NCBI GenBank assembly: GCA_013399305.1
Contig: VXAI01000191.1
Location: 579,191-643,190, forward strand
Direction: 5' to 3'
Source of the DNA: Rostratula benghalensis
Taxonomy: Eukaryota > Chordata > Aves > Charadriiformes > Rostratulidae
DNA: 64,000 nucleotides
This document shows positions 51,584 to 60,989 of this stretch, in pieces (positions within the stretch are counted from its first letter, which is position 1; each line of letters begins with the position of its first letter). The notes under the pieces were generated by a model, which was given only the letters and a program-made list of their open reading frames with translations, was not told where the DNA came from and ran no database searches. Made by a program: the position numbers and the translations under genes.

Positions 51584-51626
51584 TATTTTATAATTATTTT
51601 ATTTTATAATNTCATATTTTATAATT
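51584..51626. repeat. AT-rich 12-mer in three copies, with one N
   Basis: TATTTTATAATT occurs at 51584-51595, at 51600-51611 (with the last base given as N) and at 51615-51626, a period of 15-16. The N at 51611 is the only undetermined base I noticed in the window. The other two copies have T at that place. Confidence 0.9.
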
Positions 51627-52999
51627 AGAAAACTATTTCATAACTGGAAAAAAATAGTAATTTGTCAGTGAACATAGTACAAGAATAAATAAGTTCCCAT
51701 ATCAAAAATTCCTACTGACTTTTTACTAGCTTTGAGTGCACTATTTGCAGAGATCAGCAGCAGCACAGACTGCATAAATTCAGGAATCCACCAAACCCTG
51801 CCTTCTGCTTTGGAGAACTGACCGGGAGAGAAGTACATGGTTGGTATTGAGCACACATTTGCCAACACTTTCATCCTCATTTGTTCAAGGCCAGAAAGTC
51901 ATTCCTGCTCACATTCATCCCAGCAATGACCAGTGGAGTCACAGTCATGACAGCTCTCCAGTCTGTTGTGTTAAATTGAATTAGCAACTTCCAGGAGCTT
52001 AATAGTGCTTTAATATGACTTTTAGTAAAAGAAAAATTTAAAGCCTCAAAATCAAGGTCATTCACCTCTTGAAAAAGTAAACATGAATTTCAGATAGTCA
52101 CTTGGAGTCACAAAATCTATAAACTGGGAAATGGTCACTCCTCATTTTTTACTTTAATAACCACTGAGAAAACAATTAATTACATTTTTCTCAGGAAAAA
52201 AATATCATCGTTAAGAATCACTAAGGGAGGTGATGAACATTAGAAAGTATTCTATCTCTTTATATTTGCATTGGATAAGTTATTTTTTTGTTTCCTGAGG
52301 GATTTTAAGAAAAAAAAATAATTGAAAAATGTGTGAACCCGATCCTGGTTTTATATTGGAAGGTTTGTTTTTAAGATCAGTCCATAAAGCAGCTTCCACT
52401 ATGTTATAGCTCTGAACAGACAAAGTCATATCAATGTCAGACACCTTTAAAAATCACCTGTAAAAATGCCCTGTATTGTCTGATCTCAATCCCATCAAAG
52501 CATATCAACTTCACTAGTACAGTGTTTTTAATATCCATGGCATCCATTTATTTTCGTCAGAATCAGATTTAGATTTATATGAGCTAAAAGGTAAGGAAAA
52601 GCTACATTCAATATACAAGAAAATAGATATAATAATAAATATTCTGCTTCAGGTAGATTTTCTTTCAGTACTACTGAAATGTTTACGAATACTGAAATAA
52701 AAAGAGAAATTGAAGAAAGCACTCATGTTTCTTCCATTTTTCTCTATGTATCTGTTCCAGAATTGTTAATGATGAGCTTATATTTCCCTAGCTCCAAAAG
52801 ATAAAGACTTTGTTGACTGTTTCCCATATGAGAAGCTATTTTGATCCTAACATTCTTCCTAAAATTCTTTCTAGTATTACTAACAACCAGGAACTTCTAC
52901 TGCCAAAGTAAAAACAGATTTCTTCCCTGCAGACTGTCAGTGTACATTGTCAGATATTATATATACTTTTACCTAATTTGTCCTAAGAGGAGCATATAA

Positions 53000-53334
53000 G
53001 CACACTTGGTATGTCTTCTCTGTGGAGAAGTGAAGGCTGAGGGGTGATGTCATTGCTCTCTCCAGATTCCTGAGTGGGGGATGTGGAGAGGGAGGTGACA
53101 GGACACATGGGAATGGTTCAATGCTGCACCAGGGGAGATTCAGAGTGGACATGAGGAAACATTTATTTACCAACAAGGTGGTCAAACACTGGAACAGGCT
53201 TCCTAGAGAGGTGATGCCTGTCTGTGTTTAAGAGGTATTTGGAGGTGTTAATAACATGCTTTCACTTTTGGTCAGCCCTGAATTAATCATGCAGTTGGAC
53301 AGGCTGATCATTGTAGGTCCCGGGCAAATGAAAT
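53000..53334 (+). mobile_element. CR1 LINE, 3' end, plus strand
   Basis: The copy covers the end of ORF2 and the 3' UTR. Recognisable blocks are TCTCTGTGGAGAAGTGAAGGC, ACAGGACACATGGGAATGG, TTCAGAGTGGACATGAGGAA, the CACTGGAACAGGCTTCCTAG (HWNRLP) block, and the terminus GGACAGGCTGATCATTGTAGG. The frame is broken by stops. It continues directly into a TTCTA repeat, which is the natural tail of this CR1 type. It is tail-to-tail with the minus-strand CR1 that starts about 210 bp further right. Confidence 0.9.
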
Positions 53335-53388
53335 TATTCTATTCTGTTCTATTTTATTCTATTCTATTTTATTCTATTCTATTCTATT
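53335..53388. repeat. (TTCTA)n expanded CR1 tail
   Basis: Some ten pentamer units of TTCTA/TTTTA/TTCTG directly follow the CR1 3' end. CR1 tails normally hold only a few units, so this one has expanded into a microsatellite after insertion. Confidence 0.95.
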
Positions 53389-53596
53389 GGCTTAGAAGAA
53401 GCATTCTACCCAGGAAGGATATTGAGACTATTCTTTTTGACAGAGGAATAACAAATGACTTCCAAGTGAGCACAGACAGGGGAGTAGGTATGATCCTTCA
53501 CTGCCTATCTCAAGCACCAGGAGTGTGGTACCAACTGCTGGCCTTGCATTGACAGTAGAACACTTCTGAGATCTTACCCAGGGCCTGTCCACTTAT
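53389..53596. other. Unique spacer between two facing CR1 copies
   Basis: I recognise nothing in these 208 bp. The 98-codon plus-strand frame that crosses it (53256-53552) starts within CR1, runs through the pentamer repeat and is spurious. Confidence 0.65.
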
Positions 53597-55428
53597 AGAT
53601 TCATAGATTTATAAAATCATAGAATCATAGAATTCTAGAATGGCTTGGGTTGGAAAGAACCTTAAAGACCCCCTATTTCAAAATCCCCTGAGATGAGCAT
53701 GGACACCTCCCACTAAACCAGGTTGCTCAGAGTCCCACCCAACCTCACTTTGAACAGCTTCAGGGATGGGACATCCACAACTTCTCTGGACAACCTGTTC
53801 CAGTGACTCACCACCATCACATTAAAGAATTTCCTCCTAGATCTACATCTACCCTCTTTTAGTTTAAAAATGTTACCCCTCATCCTATTGCTACACTTCC
53901 TGATAAAGAATCACGGAATAATAGAATTGTTTAGGTTGGAAGAGACCTTTACTATCATCAATTCCAACTGTTAACCTAACACTGCCGAGTGCCTTCCCAT
54001 CTTTCCTGTAAGCACCTTTTAAGTACTGGAAATCTGGCATAAGGTCACCCTGGAGCCTTCTCTTCCCAGGCTGAACAACCCCAACTCTCTCAGCCTGTCT
54101 TTGTAGCAGGGGTGCTCCAGCCCTCTGATCATCTTCATGGCCCTTCTCTGGACCTGCTCCAACAGGTCCATGTCCTTCTTATATTGGGGACCCCAGAGCT
54201 GGACCCACCTTGACCTGCTGGCCATGCTGGTTTTGATGCAGTCCAGGATGCGGTTGGCTTCCTGGGCGGTGAACACACATTGCCTGATCATATTGATCTT
54301 CTCATCCACCATCACCCCCAAATTCTTCTACACAGGGCTGCTCTCAATCCATTCTCTGCCCAACCTGTATTTGTGCTTGAGATTGCCTCAACCCATATGC
54401 AGGGCCTTGTACCTGGTCTTGTTGAACTTCATGATGTTTGCACAAACCCACTTCTCAAACCTGTACAGATCTCTCTGGATGGCATCCTTTCCCTCCAGTT
54501 GGTCAAGTGTTTCACAGAGATCGGTGTCATCAGTAAACTTGCTGAGGGTGTACTTAATTCCACTGTCTGTGTCACTGACAAAGAAGTTAAGCATCACTGA
54601 TCTCAATTCCTCAACAGAGGAATGTCACTTGTCGCTGGTCTTCATATGGACATCAAGCCGTTGCCCACAGTTCTTTGAGTGCAGCCATACAGCTAGTTCC
54701 TTATTCACTGAGTGGTGCCCCCATCAAATGCACGTCTCTCCAATTTATAGACAAAGATGTTGTGTGGAACAGTGTCAAACGCTTTGCTCAAGTCCAGGTA
54801 GATGATGTCAGTTGTCTTTCCCTTGTCCTCCTTATGTAACCCTGTCATAGAAGGCTACCAAATTTGTCAGACAGATTTGCCTTTAGTGAAGCCATGTTGG
54901 CTGTCACCAATCATCTCCTTGTTAGCCATGTGAAACTTAACATAGTTTCCAGGAGGATCTGTATCATGATCTTTATTGAGCACAGAAGTGAGACTGACTG
55001 GCCTGTAGCTCCCTGGTCTTCCTTGCTTTCCCTTTTTAAAAATGGGGGTTATATTTCCCCTTTTCCAGTTAGTAGGAATGTCAGTAGCATGCCACAACTT
55101 TCTCAAATATGATGGGTAGTGGCTTAGCAACTTTATCTGACAGTTCTCTCAGGACTCGTGGATGCATCTTATCAGATCCCATGGATTTATGTTCCTCAGA
55201 TGGTCTCGAACTTGGTCTTCTCCTACAGTGGATAGTTTTGCATTTTCCTGGTTCCTGCCTTTGCCTTCTGCAACTTGGTTGATGTGACTAGAGCATTTTC
55301 TGGTGATGACTGAGGTAAAAAAAGTTGTAGCTTAGCCTTCTCCATATCCCAGTAACCAGGTCTTGTGTTTCCTCCTGGAGAGGATCCGCATTTTCCCTAG
55401 AGTTCCTTTTATCACTGATGTATCTGAG
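53597..55428 (-). mobile_element. CR1 LINE, long 5'-truncated copy with RT domain remains
   Basis: Minus-strand CR1 of about 1.7 kb (excluding the nested insert), reading right to left. RT fingers lie at about 54867-55130 (NWKRGNITPIFKKGKQ, then YRPVSLTS, then DSQHGFTKG). The RT palm region is at 54388-54606 (FFVSDTDSG and SKFTDDTDL); the F-T-D-D at 54526-54537 stands where F/Y-A-D-D is usual, with the first variable residue Ala changed to Thr. A downstream block at 54019-54321 includes GPQYKKDM and RGLEHPCYKDRLRELGLFSL. The HWNRLSREVVDVPSLKLF end lies at about 53740-53825, and the 3' terminus with ATAGAATCATAGAATTC is at the left. The frame is broken several times and the endonuclease is missing. 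Its right end is a 5' truncation near the 'tttatcactgatgtat' block. The 222-codon plus-strand frame at 54137-54805 is antisense to it. Confidence 0.95.
53904..53997 (-). mobile_element. Nested CR1 3' tail inside the longer CR1
   Basis: About 90 bp with its own CR1 3' terminus (GAATAATAGAATTGTTTAGG, then TTGGAAGAGACC, TCATCAATTCCAACTGTTAACC and AACACTGCC) interrupts the longer minus-strand CR1. Left of it the host reads ...CTTCCTGATAAAGAATC. Right of it the host resumes with CCATCTTTCCTGTAAGCACC and TTTTAAGTACTGG, which is the next block of the same CR1 type. The insert is in the same orientation as its host and its terminus differs from that at 53597, so it is a different subfamily and a younger insertion. 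The exact borders are uncertain by about 5 bases. Confidence 0.8.
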
Positions 55429-58400
55429 AGAAAGAGAAGGAGAGGGTGAGGTTAGCCCCTTTCTCACATTCCTTCCTGTGCTTAATGAGGACGTCAGTTA
55501 CAGTGGAACTTTCTTTTCTTTTTCTGAAGCCAGTCCAGCCTGCAAAAGGCTGTAAGTGAAAGTCATTATTCTTCATATCCCCTTGCACGGACATGTAAAC
55601 CAAAGCTTTCTATAAAGTACATCTGGAAGAGTTTGGATCACTTGTTGGGATGGCCACTCTGACATATATGCATCTTTTGTAAGCAGAATGTTGCAAATAA
55701 TAACCTTCTAAATGCTCTTACATTATTTATTATCCAGTTGAATGTTTTTAACATTATTTTGCTGCTCAAGCATATGCAAAACCAACTCTTGCCACAAAGC
55801 AAAGTTATTTATGTCTGAAACACTTTTCTGAACATTTTATAGATTAGTAAAATATTTTAGGAGGAATAGAAAGTTTTAATTCCTTGAGAGATGTTCAGCT
55901 GCAAATGTCTATAAAACAGGAACATAGTATATTTTTTGGCTTTTAAAATACAATTCAATGAAGAAAAGATGCTGTTCTTTAGGAAGAGTGACTCCAGACA
56001 AGAATTTTTAAGAGAGTACTGTGATGTTGTTAAAAAACAAAAATAATCTTCAGGCCATAGCAGAAGAACTGTTATATGTAATTGCAGCAGAAAAAATAGT
56101 AAATAAATACAGCCTATTACTCTTTCCTACAGTGGTGCAAAATCTTGACAAGTACTCATTTCAGTCAAATTCATATTAAGAACAAAGTGCAAAGTGTAAA
56201 AAAAAAACCAAAAAGGCAGAAAAGAACAAGATGATTTAGACAGAATCAGGTGCCTCAGATATGGCAGGGTTGTTATGTACCCTCACTGAATATTTATCAT
56301 GTCACTATTCACTTGACATTGATTAAAAAAAAGTGCACAAAACATTTGGAAGGAAAATACAGTATGTGTACACTAGATAATGTTATAAATATTAACTAAT
56401 ACCCTTTGCTTTACATTTGTGAGTAAGGTTACAACATTTGGTATTGCAAAGGAAAAGTGTCTTTATGTTAGGCGCTGCTGACATGTAAGTGCTCTTAGGT
56501 GACCCAAAGATGCCACAGAATAACTGTGCCTATAAAATCATTGTATGCTTTGCATTTGTCTCTTAGGACAACTCCTATGTTTCCTTTGTATTGCTGGCAG
56601 GTTGAATGCATCGTGCCAGTGGACATGTAAGACCACCCACTCACTAGCCCCTGCCACCTCTGTGAATAACCTCATCTTTGGAGAATTCCACCTGTAAAAC
56701 TCATGGTCTGGGTCAGGGACTTCAACTATCTGCCAGACAATTAGTATTGCATGAGCTTTACAGAAACACAGGATGTTAAAACAGCTGCCTCCAGAGGCCA
56801 GACCTTACAGATGATAATGCGAATGTGTCATGGCATTTGTTGCCACTCCTTGGGGTGAATAAATCCCATGAACATTGTGTAAATATACAAGTTACTCAAA
56901 GAAAAAATCTAAGTAAGTCCTCATTACCAATATCTACTTCAGACAGAGGTTGACTGGTGGGACAGAGAAGTCTGTAGACTTTAAACCAAGGAGAAAAAGA
57001 GCAAAAAAGGACCAAATTCCATTTAAAAGAGACTACTGGGTAAATTTATGGAAAGAGGACAGAGGTGCTTCATAGCACTGACTTAGAAAAAGGTAGATGT
57101 GAAATGTAAAACTGTGTGGTTTATACATTTTTTCTGAACACATATGCATTTTCCCTGTACACAAACCTGTAGGCCCCTACAAGAGCTGTTTTGGGCCTGA
57201 AGCAAACAAGATATTCTTCTTCATTGCCATGTCTCCTCAACACTGCACCCTGCCCATCCTTCACCCAGTTTCTCTGTGCTCAGTACCACTTCTCCATGTT
57301 CTTTACATATGCCAATAAGCACCAGAGAAAGGTCTTAACTTGTTTATGCATTTCTATGTATATCCACTCATCTTTTTCTATATTCACATGCCTCAACTTC
57401 CTCCACAACCAAGTGTCATTGTTTCTGTTTCCTAAAGCTCCTTGGACTCAGCTGTGCATCTGCTCTCACCCATATATTTTTTCCACAGGTGACAGCAGAA
57501 TGCAATCAATAGTTTCCCAATTGCTCGCCATGTTGTTGGCTGAGAAAGGACAACCGGAGTGTGATTAGTCTCCTCAGCACACCTGGGCAGTAGCTTGGAC
57601 TCACAGGATCTCCTGTGCTTCCTTTGTCCTGCAGGTCACCTACTAGTCATCACACTTTCACAGCAGGGTGTAAGTCACTCTCAGACGAGGATTGCAGCAT
57701 TTTATTTTTTTGAGTTGGGCTAGCCAAGCTGCATTATTATAAAGAAGTGTATTTTCAGACTTCTGCTTATATTACACTTATTTGGTAGCTAGTAGTGGAT
57801 TGTTTAAAAGAATAAAATCTTTTGTAAACAAGAAGATCCAGATTTTAAGTTCTCATTTTGCTCAAATCAGTAGCAAACTTCCTCTGAGTTCAGGCAATCC
57901 ATAAACAAGAGGATTACTACGGATAATAGGAATGTTATTTTAATTTAGGGAAGTGAGGATCTGGGCCCAAGGTCATTTATTAATTGAATATGGAAGATTC
58001 TGGAGTAGTTTAAAGGCTCTAATGACAATATGATTATCTGCAGGGGAAACATTTGTCAATGTTTTCTTTTTCACCCTCTTTCAAGCCTGTGTGGGGGAGT
58101 GGATATGTTGCATCGGAAAGGATTCCCAGTGACAGATAGAGGGAAACAAGGAGATGAAGCAATTACAGTAGATGGGTGCCTGATGAGTGGGAATGGGGGA
58201 GGGGATATTCACTCTGGGTCTACAGTTACTGTAAGAGTTTAGGATAGTTTTCACATATTTATCCAAGATGGCTTTTGAAGTGCCTTGTGGGTAACAGTTG
58301 GAGGTCTGCTGTCCCTGAGAGTGTCAAGGGACCCTGAAGATTTACAGCACAGCTTTCCCAGCAGAGGGTAGTTGCTGCTACAGGAGAGAGGCTGAAATAA

Positions 58401-59897
58401 CTCTTTAAGCTTAGATCCAACTTTAGCTTTCACACTGTTGTCCCAAGATTTGAAAACAGCAGTAGCTACATGTTCCTTGTACTGGCTGGGTGGGGTCTAT
58501 AAGCTACTGTCCACCTTCCTAAAGTCTCTGGGAAACAAAACATTCTATCAGTGCTGAGTAACCAGCAATGAGTTTTACTTTCTCCATTCCTGGCTCTGCA
58601 GCCTGAGACACCTCAAAGAGACCTGAATTCAAGAAGAGTCCAAGCAGTCATTCTCTAAAAATTGGGTTCATTTCAGATACTTATACTAGATCTAGCTTTT
58701 TTAACCTTGTTGTGTACATTAGCCCTGAGAGTGGACTCATGCCCAAAATTGTCCATGTCTTAACTGCCTACAGGAACACCCTCTGGGACCATTTATAGTT
58801 GACCGGGATACTGGTGTTAACACAGAAGGATGGGATGTGGTACAACGTGCCTTTTTGTCATCCACCCTTATGAGTATTTAATATTCCAGACAGCTCAAAG
58901 ACTCATTTACAAAGCTTGCAGCAGCCATCCCAGAAGGGCCACAATGGTGATTTGGGAGCACCTGTACAAAGGCCCCTCCACAGAGTCAGTCCCAAGAGTG
59001 CCCAGTGGTTCCCCAGCTTTTCTCCCAGTGGATGCAGATATGGGATGCAGCCTTTTAATAGCTCCCCATTAAAAACTGTGTGGGAACAGGGCTGTGAGTA
59101 AAGCTCAGTATCCCTGACACTTAACTTCTGAGCTCATTCATGTTTGTTGCAGTGTATGGTAAAACTTTGACAGATTTTTCTCACCAAATAATCTTCTTAA
59201 GCAAAATCAAGAAATCTGCTTCCACAGAACAAGAAAGGGTAAAGCAGGCCCCGAATATCAGAGTAAAGGATGAATACTTCGGTTTGGTATGAGAGCAGAC
59301 AGTGCATGAAAAAAGGTGACAAGGGGTCAGTAGGGGAACACACAGGATAAAATACTTTCATCTATTGTGCTGGGGTCAATAGGCTCCCATCAGGAAATCT
59401 TGAGCCCAAGATTAATTACTTGTTGCAGTAGGTATGCCATTGTGCTCTGGAAGACACTGTGGTGACTTTAGGCATCTTGCAGATTTCTGGTTCACACAAT
59501 GCAGTCCCATATAAAAAAACAATAATAGCAAAGAAAGCAGTAGTGGGTGGTGGTGAGAGGCCTTATAGCTCATTCTAACAAACTGTTTTCAAAGATACCT
59601 CCAGTTTGCCCAGAAATTATAAGAAAATATTTGTTAAATATTATGAAATAATTTCATAGTAATGCAGAATTACATGTCATGGCTGTTATGTTAGTGCATT
59701 TAGCAATTTATATGACATAAAACCTTCCTTTAAAAAATCCCAAATGTATCTGTGTACATTCCATTGGATTTTTTTTTTTTTAATTCCTTGAATACCTTCT
59801 GTCATAAACTTGGGGACTCATGCCTTCAAAATAAGCTTCAATCCTGTTTTTGTCAGGGTCCAAGTACATGGTTCCCCTTAGAGCAATTAGACATAAT

Positions 59898-59924
59898 ATT
59901 TATTTATTTATTTATTTTTATTTG
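59898..59924. repeat. (TTTA)n microsatellite
   Basis: About five TTTA units, then a TTTTTATTTG break. It lies about 50 bp from unusually long C-runs. Confidence 0.9.
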
Positions 59925-59975
59925 ACCTTTTACAACCCGAAACCTTTTTAAAGCCCAACCTTATAATCCTTGGGT

Positions 59976-59995
59976 CCCCCCCCTTCCCCCCCCCC
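59976..59995. repeat. Two C-runs (8 and 10) split by TT
   Basis: CCCCCCCC, TT, CCCCCCCCCC sits in otherwise AT-rich DNA. On the minus strand this is a G8-AA-G10 run. It may be genuine simple sequence, or a place where reads are of low quality. Confidence 0.9.
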
Positions 59996-60779
59996 GAAAT
60001 TTAAGATTATCAATACTTAATTACTAAATTATTTAACAAAAGTAAAGTTCTGATGGGCTTAAAATAGCAGGATTGGGGCTGTATGTCACATGTATTTTTA
60101 GTAAGTGCTTTATTAACATTTTAGGTGAAGACCATTTATATCAACTGATCCTCATTTCTTGTCCTAAACTGCAGAGCTGTGTTGTGCTGTGCTAGATCCC
60201 GCACCACAGCTGATGAAATACCAACGACATGTACACAGACCAAAAGCCTTACTTTTGTCTTTTTGGTTGAGTTTCATCATATTTTAAAGAGTTTATAAGT
60301 AGGAAGTACTTCAATATTTGTTTCATTATTATATAACTTCTCTTGACATATTTAAATCTTTAAATATCTTTTTGAGAAAGCATATTCTCTAGTGGTTAAT
60401 CTACTTAGTCCATAACATGAATCAAGTACAGGACGAAAATCTCGATGTATCTCTCAAAAAATATCAAGGATTTATTGCATATAGACTTTAGAGAGCAACA
60501 AGAAAAAGATCACCAAGTGGTGAAGTGAAATAAATTACAAAAGATCAAAATAAAAGACACTACACCGGTTATACTTCAGCTCATCATTTGAACTCTTAAA
60601 ACTCAAGATGTCTTAAATAAAATTTATGTTAAATAATTTATGATTCGTGTGACTGTGAACTTTTTTTTATTGACATATAAAAAAAAATAAATCCGAACAC
60701 CACCACACAAATAGCTACACAAGCTACTTACTCATCTTAGTTGAATGAAGCATGGTCTCCCATGGGACTCCTGTCTTAT

Positions 60780-60986
60780 TCATTGTAAACTCTGATTGAA
60801 ATTTCCCAGTGGCTGGGCACTTGCAATTGGGTCTCTGGTGTCTGCTAAATTATGAACTTCTGCTGTTACTTCTTTTGCCATCAGGGTACTGAAAGGGACC
60901 TCTGGGTCTCTTTTTGACCCTGTTTTCACAGATGCTTTAAGAGCCTTGTAAAACTTCTGTTTCTCTGTCAGGTTGATTGACACTCT
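60780..60986 (-). other. Exon-like minus-strand open frame (weak)
   Basis: A 69-codon frame on the minus strand, between a stop at about 60987 and a TGA at 60780. It encodes a hydrophilic peptide with natural-looking composition, including LTEKQKFYKALKASVKTGSK and, near the end, ADTRDPIASAQPLGNFNQ. An acceptor-like TTAACTTTAG lies just upstream on that strand (around 61000), and a GTAAGT lies downstream near 60725-60731, past the stop codon. There is no ATG at the natural start. I do not recognise the protein, and chance is a good explanation. Confidence 0.18.
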
Positions 60987-60989
60987 TCA

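Larger units (their letters stand above)
49240..52995. other. Unique AT-rich noncoding DNA
   Basis: No gene or transposon is recognised. A run of 18 T lies at 49596-49613 and an AT-rich triplicate with an undetermined base at 51584-51626 (both listed). Short frames (50159-50365, 51665-51880 and others) are featureless. Confidence 0.65.
55430..60775. other. Unique AT-rich noncoding DNA
   Basis: No gene or transposon is recognised. The 125-codon frame at 57191-57568 (+) starts from a non-ATG codon or near one and is rich in Phe, Ser, Leu and Cys without a domain. Overlapping frames at 58830-59101 in two registers are chance. A TTTA array and C-runs near 59.9-60.0 kb are listed separately. Confidence 0.65.

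Noticed and set aside
54137..54805. Longest open frame in the window (222 codons, +)
   Set aside because: It is the antisense of a CR1 ORF2 on the minus strand, whose RT motifs are readable in the same DNA. No independent coding evidence.
57191..57568. 125-codon frame (+)
   Set aside because: Start is not a convincing ATG context, composition is Phe/Ser/Leu/Cys-rich, and no domain is visible.
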